Of a DNA stretch of 11,921 bases, positions 1 to 6,457 are shown one piece after another. The stretch covers positions 1-11,921 of the forward strand of contig JAKQIK010000065.1 in the NCBI GenBank assembly GCA_029557395.1. Direction: 5' to 3'. The notes beneath the pieces are model-generated. The model saw only the letters and a program-made list of their open reading frames with translations. It did no database searches and was not told where the DNA came from. Position numbers and translations under genes: made by a program. Position 1 is the stretch's first letter, and every line of letters starts with the position of its first letter. The DNA is from a bacterium. Lineage in GTDB: Bacteria; Patescibacteriota; Saccharimonadia; Saccharimonadales; JACDBH01.

Positions 1-15
1 ATACGTTCTGTCATA

Positions 16-30
16 AAAATCTAACCTAAA
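16..30 (+). repeat. Left terminal inverted repeat of the insertion sequence
   Basis: AAAATCTAACCTAAA matches the reverse complement of 1236-1250 at 13 of 15 positions. It lies just outside the leader hairpin of the transposase gene. It is probably the transposase binding end; the true outer boundary may be a few bases either way. Confidence 0.6.
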
Positions 31-32
31 AA

Positions 33-69
33 GGCCATACTGTTTTCTGGGAGGAAAGCAGGTATGGCC
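33..69 (+). promoter_or_regulatory. Hairpin sequestering the transposase RBS and start codon
   Basis: The left arm 33-48 pairs with the right arm 53-69, giving 16 base pairs (two G-U) with a single bulged G at 61 and a GGGA loop at 49-52. The outer 8 bp are perfect: GGCCATAC at 33-40 against GTATGGCC at 62-69. The start codon ATG (64-66) is wholly inside the stem, and the Shine-Dalgarno GGGAGGA (49-55) is split between loop and stem. A transcript entering from outside the element would fold this way and be poorly translated. A transcript starting inside, after about base 40, would lose the left arm and be free. Such control is known for IS10 and IS50; applying it here is inference. Confidence 0.65.
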
Positions 70-1245
70 ATGACTAATAATAGCAGTAGGAATGAATATC
101 TTAGAGAGGCTCAGGTATTGTACTGGCGAGCAGTAAAAAAGAAAGATCGTAAACGGTTATCATCCCTACTAGACGATGTAACCGAAATTACTGGACTAAA
201 TCGTAAGTATCTCGTCACTAAACTACGCAAACGGTTAAAGTCTTATCCAACTGGCACAGATCGAAGTGACCCCAGAGGGCGTAAACGTATCTATGGCTCA
301 GCGGACTTCAAAGAGGCGTTACTCATCTGCTGGAGAGCTAGCAATGAGATCTGTGCCGAAAATCTACAGCCCTTCTTGCCAGAACTAGTTACCAAATTAG
401 AGTCCTGTAGTGAACTAACAGTAGATACAGAAACTAGAAAGTTACTGCTATCTGTCAGTATCTCTACAATAGCTCGTACGCTCAGTAAGATAAAAAAGCG
501 TAGTTATGTGCCCCTAGGTACTACCAAGCCTGGCAATCTACTCAAAAGCCAAATACCCGTACGTAAGGGACTCTGGAACGAAACAGAACCAGGATGGCTG
601 GAAAGCGATACCGTAGCTCACTGTGGTAGTGACATGTCCGGTAGTTTCATTCATAGCTACAACTTTGTAGATATTGCTACCTCTTGGAGTGAGCAGACGG
701 CTGCTATGGGTATGGGCGAACGAGCCACAGTTGGAAGCTTCGACAAGGTAAGAAAGCGTATACCGTTCAAGGTACTTGGTATTGACTCAGACAATGGCTA
801 CGAATACATAAATCACCACCTATGGAGGTATACCAGAAAACACGGCATTGAATTTACCCGCTCTAGGCCAGGCAAGAAGAATGACAATGCCCACGTGGAA
901 CAGAAGAATTACACTGCTATACGTAAGACTGTAGGCTATGCCAGACTGGACACCGAAGTACAGCTGGAAATAATGAATAGGCTGTATGATGGACCACTAA
1001 GGCTATATCTGAACTCTTTTCACCCCACTAGAAAGCGCAAGAGTAAGGAGTATGATCCAACCACCGGTAAGAGTCGTAAATTCTACTTTGAATCTAAAAC
1101 ACCCTTCCAACGAGTTATAGAGCATCCAAATATACCTCCAGAAACCAAGGCCATGCTACAATCTCAATACAATAATCTAAACCCAGTGAAATTACTGGCT
1201 GAGATTAGATCTTTATTAGCAGAACTTGAAGGTACTTTGGGTTAG
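64..1245 (+). CDS. DDE (DD35E) transposase with rve/integrase catalytic core
   Basis: Transposase of 393 residues that would cut and join the element's ends. The N-terminal third (about 10-140) is basic and helical, with a probable helix-turn-helix around 30-60 and a second DNA-binding segment around 75-145. The catalytic core has D182 (in ESDT), D243 (in DSDNG) and E279 (in HVEQ); 35 residues separate the last two, the DD35E spacing of the retroviral-integrase-like superfamily. Start ATG 64 is preferred over ATG 70 because GGAGG at 50-54 lies 9 bases before it. The frame is unbroken and all three acidic residues are present, so the enzyme is probably active. The stop codon falls in the right terminal repeat. 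The precise IS family is not assigned. Confidence 0.9.
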   Translation: MAMTNNSSRNEYLREAQVLYWRAVKKKDRKRLSSLLDDVTEITGLNRKYLVTKLRKRLKSYPTGTDRSDPRGRKRIYGSADFKEALLICWRASNEICAENLQPFLPELVTKLESCSELTVDTETRKLLLSVSISTIARTLSKIKKRSYVPLGTTKPGNLLKSQIPVRKGLWNETEPGWLESDTVAHCGSDMSGSFIHSYNFVDIATSWSEQTAAMGMGERATVGSFDKVRKRIPFKVLGIDSDNGYEYINHHLWRYTRKHGIEFTRSRPGKKNDNAHVEQKNYTAIRKTVGYARLDTEVQLEIMNRLYDGPLRLYLNSFHPTRKRKSKEYDPTTGKSRKFYFESKTPFQRVIEHPNIPPETKAMLQSQYNNLNPVKLLAEIRSLLAELEGTLG

Positions 1246-1250
1246 GTTTT
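1236..1250 (-). repeat. Right terminal inverted repeat of the insertion sequence
   Basis: TTTGGGTTAGGTTTT is the imperfect inverse of 16-30 (13 of 15). It contains the transposase stop codon TAG at 1243-1245. Confidence 0.6.
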
Positions 1251-1292
1251 ATTTTGAATGATTACGAACTACACGGGCAGCTGGCTTATTTT

Positions 1293-1928
1293 CTACTCTA
1301 CAAACGTAATCTCAGATAAGATTTTTTCAAAGTCTTGCTTAGCACTATCGCCCTCAGTCCATAGTTTGATAGTTTTATCCCTGGATTTTATCAGCACCAT
1401 AACGCCTTGCTTTTTATTTTGAATTTCACCCTCAAACCTAATGGCTGTGGCGTTTGGTTGCTTCGGAGATGAGTAAGCAAAACTACTAATTTTGCCGGAT
1501 TTTACTTTAGATTCAAATGCTCTTAGCTCTTGATCGTATTGCGTACGAGTTACTTGGTATCTCAAAGCGTAATTTGTAGTTTCGTTATCAGAAGGTACAA
1601 AATCTTTTTGCATAAAGCCGTCTAAGAGCGCCGATCCATCGTCTTGCTTTACGTAGTTACTCCAATTCTTTGGGTAAGTAATTGTCAGCGTGCCATATGC
1701 TTGGGGACCAGCGTAAACCATAAATGGATCTTTATATTTTTCCGCAAACTCAGCATCTTTTTTTAGAGTCAGCTCTTCTTCGGCTTTCTGCACATCTACA
1801 GCCGATTTTTGTTCATAGTTATTCTTATAGTCCATCATGCCCATATAGGACCAAACCCCAAAACCTACAACACCAACAAAAAACACTGACAAAACGATTA
1901 GGGGTATCAACAGTGGGTTTTTATCCAT
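1293..1928 (-). CDS. Single-pass membrane protein with extracytoplasmic PsbP-like domain
   Basis: Unrecognised 211-residue protein. It has a hydrophobic anchor at about residues 7-29 with a short N-terminal tail, a charged helical linker (about 30-65), then a globular domain presumably outside the membrane. The domain runs from about 75 to 211, with an early TITYPKNW strand-turn and a closing segment (DFEKILSEITF) that recalls PsbP-like/DUF1795 lipoprotein domains; this similarity is by eye and weak. There is no lipobox cysteine, so it is membrane-anchored rather than a lipoprotein. No Shine-Dalgarno precedes the ATG. A promoter at 1978-2006 suggests it is transcribed alone. It converges with the insertion sequence 48 bases away but shows no sign of truncation. 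Function unknown. Confidence 0.75.
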   Translation of the reverse strand: MDKNPLLIPLIVLSVFFVGVVGFGVWSYMGMMDYKNNYEQKSAVDVQKAEEELTLKKDAEFAEKYKDPFMVYAGPQAYGTLTITYPKNWSNYVKQDDGSALLDGFMQKDFVPSDNETTNYALRYQVTRTQYDQELRAFESKVKSGKISSFAYSSPKQPNATAIRFEGEIQNKKQGVMVLIKSRDKTIKLWTEGDSAKQDFEKILSEITFVE

Positions 1929-1977
1929 ATATATTATTCACAAGCATTATCAATAATTTTATATTATTTCTAACACA

Positions 1978-2006
1978 AATATAGCATTTTTAACACCAAA
2001 CAACAA
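1978..2006 (-). promoter_or_regulatory. Putative extended -10 promoter for the 1928 gene
   Basis: On the minus strand TTGTTG (2001-2006), a 17-base spacer, then TATATT (1978-1983) preceded by TGC, an extended -10. Expected start is near 1971, leaving a leader of about 43 bases. The -35 is only a partial match. The -35 also overlaps the base of a weak 8-bp AT-rich stem (2000-2007 with 2021-2028) at the 3' end of the upstream methyltransferase gene, which has no clear T-tract. Confidence 0.45.
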
Positions 2007-2017
2007 ACCATAACTAT

Positions 2018-2515
2018 TTATTTGTTGTCATATTTGTACAAATAAAGCCCTACCTTATCTGTTGTGGATTTTTTTGATTTGATTGGAAATGCAAAACTAA
2101 CCAGTGCTACTTTGCCTCTTATTTCTTGAATAATTTTATTATTCAATCTTTCCATATATTTATCAAGTAAAAACACGTATATTCCATCACATTCTGGTAG
2201 CTCCACTGACCAGAAATTGGCTAATTTGATTTGAATTCTGTCGCCATAGCCGATACAGCTAATTTTACTAATAAGAAATAATATCGGATTTATCTCATAC
2301 CCAATTACATTTATACCCCTGTCAGCCGCCATTCGTAGCAACCTACCGTCACCACTACCTAGCTCAAGGAGTAATTGACCTGGTTGTAAATCAAGTAGAT
2401 CGAGTGCTTCTTGTTGTTGCTTCTTTAGTGTTGGTAAATATGGCGCACCAAAAAATATAACAAATCCAAACATCAATACTAGTACCACTAATACGAATAC
2501 TAGTATCTCTATCAT
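2018..2515 (-). CDS. Membrane-anchored class I SAM methyltransferase, FAM173-like
   Basis: Predicted S-adenosylmethionine-dependent methyltransferase of 165 residues. Residues 2-23 form a hydrophobic anchor, followed by GAPYLPT. SAM motif I is LELGSGDG (50-57) and the acidic ribose-binding residue is E74 in GYEINP; FAFP at 141-144 falls where the motif IV/post-II region would be. The order membrane segment, PYxPT, ELGSGDGR, GxEINP resembles the FAM173 group, whose human members methylate lysines of mitochondrial carrier and ATP-synthase c proteins. The family match is by eye and the substrate here is unknown; a membrane-protein lysine is the natural guess. Its ATG overlaps the xseB stop in an ATGA (2512-2515), so translation is probably coupled. 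It is the last gene of the flippase-xseA-xseB unit. Confidence 0.8.
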   Translation of the reverse strand: MIEILVFVLVVLVLMFGFVIFFGAPYLPTLKKQQQEALDLLDLQPGQLLLELGSGDGRLLRMAADRGINVIGYEINPILFLISKISCIGYGDRIQIKLANFWSVELPECDGIYVFLLDKYMERLNNKIIQEIRGKVALVSFAFPIKSKKSTTDKVGLYLYKYDNK

Positions 2516-2709
2516 TTAGATTCAAATTCAGTATTTATTTTGATAATTTTATTCTCAGCTTTTTGTAACCTAAGTTTTATTTCTTTTGCTAATTTTGTAG
2601 CCTTTTCATACATGTCAATAGCTTTATCTATATCAGGTTGCTCCGAGCTGAACCAATCTACCACGACGTCAAATTCGTCTTGAAGCTGTTTTATCGTTTT
2701 ATCCTTCAT
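2512..2709 (-). CDS. xseB: Exonuclease VII small subunit
   Basis: Small subunit of exonuclease VII, which with XseA degrades single-stranded DNA from both ends to oligonucleotides in the cytoplasm. The 65-residue length is close to the family norm (about 60-80). It is a helical hairpin typical of XseB: LQDEFDVVVDWF, then DIDKAIDMYEKATKLAKEIKLRLQKAENKI, with the conserved alternation of acidic and basic residues. Identification is supported by xseA directly upstream, whose stop codon ends 1 base before this ATG. It ends in TGA, overlapping the start of the methyltransferase by 4 bases, which also shows that TGA is a stop codon in this organism. Confidence 0.9.
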   Translation of the reverse strand: MKDKTIKQLQDEFDVVVDWFSSEQPDIDKAIDMYEKATKLAKEIKLRLQKAENKIIKINTEFESK

Positions 2710-2710
2710 A

Positions 2711-3811
2711 TTACAAAACCTCTGCCTTTAGCTTATCATCACTTAGTTCAATTTCTATTGATTGACCTGATCTAACCTGATTAACCTTATTTATTACTTT
2801 TCCGTCTACTCGTACAATACTATAGCCTATTCTTAACAAAGACTTAGGACTTAATCGCTCTATCAATTTAAACCGACTGTCAAGACTGGAAATATTTTGA
2901 TCTATGGTATTTTTCAAACCCCTTTGCAATGCTTCTATTTTTTGTAAGTTATCGTTTTCCCTACTAGCCAACCGTGACCGGAAAGAGCTTTGTATATGCT
3001 CAAGTTCACGACCATTACGCTGGACAACTTCTTTCCTGTCGGGCACTAGAAGTTCAGCCGCATTGCTCGGCGTACTTGCTCTTTGATCGGCCGCTAATTC
3101 CGCTAGTGCGACATCCTTTTCATGCCCAATCGCAATCATAGTTGGCGTTCTACTTGCTGATACCGCCCTGACAACCTGCTCCGTACTAAAAGCCTGTAAA
3201 TCATCAATGTCGCCACCCCCTCTTGTTATCACTATGACATCTACTTGACCTGGGCTTTTATTAAACCACTCTATGGCACGGACTATTTGTTCTGTAGCTG
3301 TAGCTCCTTGAACATTGACATCTGCAAGCAATATTTCTATTTCCCCCGACCTCTTAGAAAGTATTTTGATAAAATCAGTATATGCGGCTGACTCTGCTGA
3401 TGTAATTAATCCTATCCTTTCGGGTGGAAATGGTATTGATCTTTTGCGTTCGGGCAGAAATAAACCTTCTTTTGTGAGTTTTTCTTTCAGTAAATCTTGA
3501 GCTTTTTTTATTGTGCCTTCACCACTCAATATCAGCTGATCAAAATTTAGGCTAAAGCCAAACTGATGATGCAATCTAGGATATGCAATAACCTTAACTA
3601 CCATCCCTTCTTCAACTGGCCCGGGTAGTTTGTAGACCGTGCCAAAACATTTAATCTTTGCACCACTATCAACTAGGTCAAAATAAACCCAGCGGTCCTT
3701 ACTAATCTTAAAATTCTTTAATTCACCCTCTACTGAAACTATTGGATATGTAACTTCTAGAGTTTGGTTAAATAAATCAACGAACTCACTTGGCGTTAGT
3801 ACTGGTAGCAT
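2711..3811 (-). CDS. xseA: Exonuclease VII large subunit (short form)
   Basis: Catalytic subunit of exonuclease VII. An OB-fold nucleic-acid-binding domain covers about 10-105 (VEGELKNFK, WVYFDLVD, IKCFG). The nuclease domain covers about 125-255, with TSAESAAYTDF, TRGGGDIDDL and GHEKDVALAELAADQRASTPSNAAE. Candidate catalytic residues are D146, R197, H230 and D233, in nearly the same spacing as D155, R205, H238 and D241 of E. coli. The C-terminal coiled coil (about 258-312) is much shorter than in E. coli, whose protein is 456 residues against 366 here; the end segment SPKSLLRIGYSIVR is retained. The start is set by AGGAAGG at 3821-3827, 9 bases upstream and inside the preceding gene, which overlaps by 26 bases. 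Confidence 0.95.
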   Translation of the reverse strand: MLPVLTPSEFVDLFNQTLEVTYPIVSVEGELKNFKISKDRWVYFDLVDSGAKIKCFGTVYKLPGPVEEGMVVKVIAYPRLHHQFGFSLNFDQLILSGEGTIKKAQDLLKEKLTKEGLFLPERKRSIPFPPERIGLITSAESAAYTDFIKILSKRSGEIEILLADVNVQGATATEQIVRAIEWFNKSPGQVDVIVITRGGGDIDDLQAFSTEQVVRAVSASRTPTMIAIGHEKDVALAELAADQRASTPSNAAELLVPDRKEVVQRNGRELEHIQSSFRSRLASRENDNLQKIEALQRGLKNTIDQNISSLDSRFKLIERLSPKSLLRIGYSIVRVDGKVINKVNQVRSGQSIEIELSDDKLKAEVL

Positions 3812-4865
3812 TTTTGTTTGCCTTCCTAATATTCAATTCAGTAGTTTGAGATATTGCCTTACTGTAAAAGTAATAACCAATTGGCAAAAATACTGCCATC
3901 GTTAATATACGATAAATAACCGTAGCTGATAACGCCAGCGCTTTGTTGACACCGGCGCTAGCCAATACAGCAGTCATCAAACCCTCGTAAATACCAACAC
4001 CACCAGGTAATACTGCAATGAGGCCGGCAAAGTTTGCGACAGCATAAGCAATAATTAATGCACCTGGGTTTATCCATGTGCCAAAGGCAATATAAACAAA
4101 ATAAATAGTTAACACTTCAGTAATGTTAACGATTAAAGCCCAGGACAGTAGCCTCTTTATGAGACCCGTATCTTTGCTAAGCAACATATAATCTTTATGC
4201 AGATCCTCAAGTGTAGATTCTACTTTTCGCATATCCACTATATCTTTATTTCGTCTAATAAATCTTGAGATATAGTTCAAAAACTTTGGCAGCCAAGACA
4301 CGAAAGCCTTGATACGCCTTGGTTTGCTAATAATAAAAACACCTATTGCCGAACCAGTGATAGTTGCAAAAATTATCGTTGAACTTACCAATACAACAAA
4401 GGGGCTAGTATTCTTCCCTAACGATAATGCTATCATGCCGACAACCAGAATAATGATGAAAGACAAAAAAGTTAATGCAAATCTAAGAATCTGAGCTAAG
4501 GTACTTCGATAAATAGGAACACCCAGTGGCTTAAGCCTTAGGCTTAAATAACTAAAGCCACTCACACCTCCGCTCGGAAAAACATGATTCACAAAATTAA
4601 GCTCCAACGTAACCTTATACATCTCACGCAAAGATATCTTTTGACCATGCGCCACAAAAAAATCCCTATACAACCGTGCCAACGCATAGTAACCAATTAA
4701 TTGAGTTGGTATCATCAATAGCAAAACCCACAGATTTAGCGTAGTCAAGTTAGTTAGGGCTTCTTTTATCTGATCCCACGATATGAAAACCAAAAGTACG
4801 AGTGCGACTAATGTAATAATATTAATCCAAAGTTTAACCTGTTTCTTTCTTACAGTTTTACTCAT
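3786..4865 (-). CDS. Flippase-like membrane protein (LPG synthase TM / UPF0104 family)
   Basis: Integral membrane protein of the lysylphosphatidylglycerol synthase transmembrane-domain family (PF03706 type), whose members are thought to move or modify lipids or lipid-linked glycans. About eight hydrophobic segments are visible, near residues 12-30, 42-62, 128-149, 155-180, 240-262, 267-287, 293-306 and 312-335. Family signatures are NHVFPSGGVSGF (93-104) and AVLPGGVGIYEG (284-295). There is no C-terminal aminoacyl-transferase domain, so it is not MprF itself. I place the start at 4865 (359 residues, MSKTVRKKQVK) because GGAG lies at 4870-4873. A longer reading from 4934 would overlap the divergent gene and begin with a non-conserved tail. 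First gene of the operon with xseA, xseB and the methyltransferase; it ends in TGA. Confidence 0.88.
   Translation of the reverse strand: MSKTVRKKQVKLWINIITLVALVLLVFISWDQIKEALTNLTTLNLWVLLLMIPTQLIGYYALARLYRDFFVAHGQKISLREMYKVTLELNFVNHVFPSGGVSGFSYLSLRLKPLGVPIYRSTLAQILRFALTFLSFIIILVVGMIALSLGKNTSPFVVLVSSTIIFATITGSAIGVFIISKPRRIKAFVSWLPKFLNYISRFIRRNKDIVDMRKVESTLEDLHKDYMLLSKDTGLIKRLLSWALIVNITEVLTIYFVYIAFGTWINPGALIIAYAVANFAGLIAVLPGGVGIYEGLMTAVLASAGVNKALALSATVIYRILTMAVFLPIGYYFYSKAISQTTELNIRKANKNATSTNAK
3821..3827 (-). promoter_or_regulatory. Shine-Dalgarno of xseA inside the flippase-like gene
   Basis: AGGAAGG on the minus strand, 9 bases before the xseA ATG (3809-3811), lying within the last codons of the upstream gene. 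It fixes the xseA start and is consistent with co-transcription of the two genes. Confidence 0.7.
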
Positions 4866-4928
4866 ACAGCTCCAACCATTATACTCTAAAGGTAATACTA
4901 TTAATAATACTCTGAAAATATAACAATT
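4866..4928. promoter_or_regulatory. 63-base divergent promoter region
   Basis: All upstream control for two divergent units must fit here or in the coding starts. On the minus strand a perfect TATAAT lies at 4878-4883, predicting a start near 4871 and only about 6 bases of leader before ATG 4865; no good -35 is seen. On the plus strand TATAAC (4919-4924) or TAATACT (4905-4911) may serve as -10 for the gene at 4929, which has no Shine-Dalgarno. TAATACT occurs twice (4893-4899 and 4905-4911), 12 bases apart, possibly an operator or chance in AT-rich DNA. Confidence 0.45.
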
Positions 4929-6092
4929 ATGCAAATAGCGATACTTGGCCGACAGCCTTCAATCTCTCTAGCGGAGTTAGAGAGCCTTTTTGACGGAAAT
5001 AAAATTACCCAATTATCTAGTAACGTGGCTACTGTTGATACAACAACACCCCTACCCCAGAGTCGGCTAGGAGGAACCATCAAAAGTGGACATATAATCC
5101 ATAAACTCAAGAGTCACAACATCGATGATGCTTATGAATACATAAATAGTAATATTGTGCAATGGGCAGATACTTATGTACCGAGCGGAAAAATCAAGCT
5201 TGGTATCAGTATTTATGGTACCAAATACTCAAAAAAAGCAATCTTCAATAACAACCTGAGTATCAAAAAAATACTCAAATCATCTGGGAGAAGTGTCCGT
5301 ATCATTGAAAACCGTCAAGAATCACTAAACGCAGCGCAAGTCCTTAATAATAAGCTACAAAGCCAGGGCTTGGAAATCATTATCATAAAGCATACTTCTG
5401 GCATCATACTAGCCAAGGCAACAGGAGTGCAAGACATAGATGCCTATGCAAAACGTGATCAAGGTCGTCCGATGCGTGATGCCAGAATTGGTATGTTGCC
5501 CCCTAAACTTGCCCAAATAATAATCAACCTAGCCAAACCAATAAATAATGCATCAATATTAGATCCATTTTGCGGTACTGGTGTACTTCTACAAGAAGCC
5601 ATGCTCATGGGATATAGTGTTTTTGGTACCGATATCAACCCTCGTATGATTGAATATAGTAGCGACAACCTCGCTTGGCTGGTAAAAAATTATGATATCC
5701 AAAAGAGTATTTACGATTTATCTATTGATGACGCAACCTCTGCCTCATGGAAACCCGTACCCGATACCATTGCCTGCGAAACTTATCTCGGCGACCCACT
5801 CACCTCCCTGCCAAATCGTCAAAAGTTAGACAAAATTATTAACCAATGCGACCAAATCCATAATCAATTCCTCAAAAATCTCAGCAGACAAATCAAACCA
5901 AAAACTAGATTATGTCTTGCAGTACCGGCTTGGAAAACAAAAAATAGCTTCCTACACCTTAAAACACTTGATTATTTAGGAGAATTGGGGTATACTCGAA
6001 TAAGTTTTGTTCACGCAAAACAATCTGATTTAATCTATCATAGACCAGATCAAACAGTTGCTCGTGAACTAGTTGTATTAGAGAAGAGATAA
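4929..6092 (+). CDS. TRM11/Trm-G10-like RNA guanosine methyltransferase family protein
   Basis: Predicted SAM-dependent RNA methyltransferase of 387 residues. The N-terminus, AILGRQPSISLAELESL (4-20), matches the opening of TRM11-type proteins, followed by a THUMP-like substrate-binding region to about 165. A linker, RDQGRPMRDARIGMLPPKLA (176-195), is the family's hallmark before the Rossmann domain. SAM motif I is DPFCGTG (212-218) and the ribose-binding acid is D235 in GTDINP. Where family members carry the catalytic D/N-P-P-Y, this protein has E-T-Y-L-G (284-288), so activity at N2 of guanosine cannot be assumed. TRM11 and Trm-G10 methylate G10 of tRNA; the substrate here is inferred. No Shine-Dalgarno precedes ATG 4929. 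rpmA follows after 13 bases. Confidence 0.82.
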   Translation: MQIAILGRQPSISLAELESLFDGNKITQLSSNVATVDTTTPLPQSRLGGTIKSGHIIHKLKSHNIDDAYEYINSNIVQWADTYVPSGKIKLGISIYGTKYSKKAIFNNNLSIKKILKSSGRSVRIIENRQESLNAAQVLNNKLQSQGLEIIIIKHTSGIILAKATGVQDIDAYAKRDQGRPMRDARIGMLPPKLAQIIINLAKPINNASILDPFCGTGVLLQEAMLMGYSVFGTDINPRMIEYSSDNLAWLVKNYDIQKSIYDLSIDDATSASWKPVPDTIACETYLGDPLTSLPNRQKLDKIINQCDQIHNQFLKNLSRQIKPKTRLCLAVPAWKTKNSFLHLKTLDYLGELGYTRISFVHAKQSDLIYHRPDQTVARELVVLEKR

Positions 6093-6105
6093 GGATAAAA
6101 AGAAT

Positions 6106-6378
6106 ATGTCACATGTAAAAGCCGGTGGATCAAGCAAAAATATTCACAATAACGCAGGTCAAAGACTTGGTGTTAAACTTTTTGGTGGTCAAAAAACAAA
6201 AGCAGGTCAAGTCATAGTTCGTCAAGTTGGTCTTACCAAGCGTGCTGGTGAAGGTACTCGTCTTGGACGTAATTACACAATACATGCAGACAAAGACGGT
6301 GTAGTCACCTACAAAAAGCGTAGGGTTAGAACATTTACTGGCAAGACCGTCTGGCGCACAGAAGTAACCGTCCAATAG
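6106..6378 (+). CDS. rpmA: 50S ribosomal protein L27
   Basis: Ribosomal protein L27, a large-subunit protein whose N-terminal tail reaches the peptidyl-transferase centre. The 90-residue product starts MSHVKAGGSSKN, equivalent to the usual MAHKKGxGSSKNGRDS, and continues with RLGVKLFGGQ (20-29), AGQVIVRQ, GRNYTIHADKDGVV. It has no cleavable N-terminal extension like that of Firmicutes L27. AAGGA at 6091-6095 lies 10 bases before ATG. It is usually next to rplU (L21); here the upstream partner is the TRM11-like methyltransferase gene, 13 bases away, with a strong terminator just downstream. Confidence 0.96.
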   Translation: MSHVKAGGSSKNIHNNAGQRLGVKLFGGQKTKAGQVIVRQVGLTKRAGEGTRLGRNYTIHADKDGVVTYKKRRVRTFTGKTVWRTEVTVQ

Positions 6379-6396
6379 ATATCAAGAAAAAAATAT

Positions 6397-6430
6397 AAAA
6401 AAACCACCTTATGAAACAGGTGGTTTTTTT
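6397..6430. terminator. Bidirectional Rho-independent terminator
   Basis: ACCACCT (6403-6409) pairs with AGGTGGT (6418-6424) around an 8-base loop, with an A-run before and a T-run (to 6430) after. The run on each side lets it terminate rpmA on the plus strand and the gene ending at 6458 on the minus strand. The A and T runs can extend the stem to 13 bp. Confidence 0.9.
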
Positions 6431-6457
6431 AGTTTATCGTCTGACCACTATTAGAGC

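Larger units (their letters stand above)
16..1250 (+). mobile_element. Insertion sequence, about 1.24 kb, single DDE transposase
   Basis: A compact insertion sequence carrying one transposase gene and almost no other DNA. The ends are imperfect inverted repeats: 16-30 reads AAAATCTAACCTAAA and the reverse complement of 1236-1250 reads AAAACCTAACCCAAA, 13 of 15 identical. The transposase stop codon (1243-1245) lies inside the right repeat, as in other minimal elements. I could not find a convincing target-site duplication outside these repeats, so the exact ends are uncertain by a few bases. The IS family was not identified from sequence alone. The element sits downstream of, and convergent with, the gene at 1293-1928, which looks intact. 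Confidence 0.7.

Noticed and set aside
1724..1984. 86-codon plus-strand open frame opposite the 5' part of the 1293-1928 gene
   Set aside because: Low-complexity translation, no ribosome binding site, and it lies across the real gene's start and promoter.
2000..2028. 8-bp AT-rich stem as the terminator of the flippase-xse operon
   Set aside because: Only A-T-rich pairs dominate, the loop is 13 bases, and no T-run follows on the minus strand.
2512..4865. Recoded TGA (Gly) as in Gracilibacteria
   Set aside because: TGA ends xseB and the flippase-like gene at the expected protein ends, with the next gene starting in overlap, so TGA is a stop.
4866..4934. Longer N-terminus of the flippase-like gene starting at 4934
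   Set aside because: The extra 23 residues are unlike the family's start, overlap the divergent gene's ATG at 4929, and a Shine-Dalgarno GGAG supports the ATG at 4865.
6130..6375. 81-codon minus-strand open frame opposite rpmA
   Set aside because: It is the exact antisense of a conserved ribosomal protein gene and has no initiation signals.
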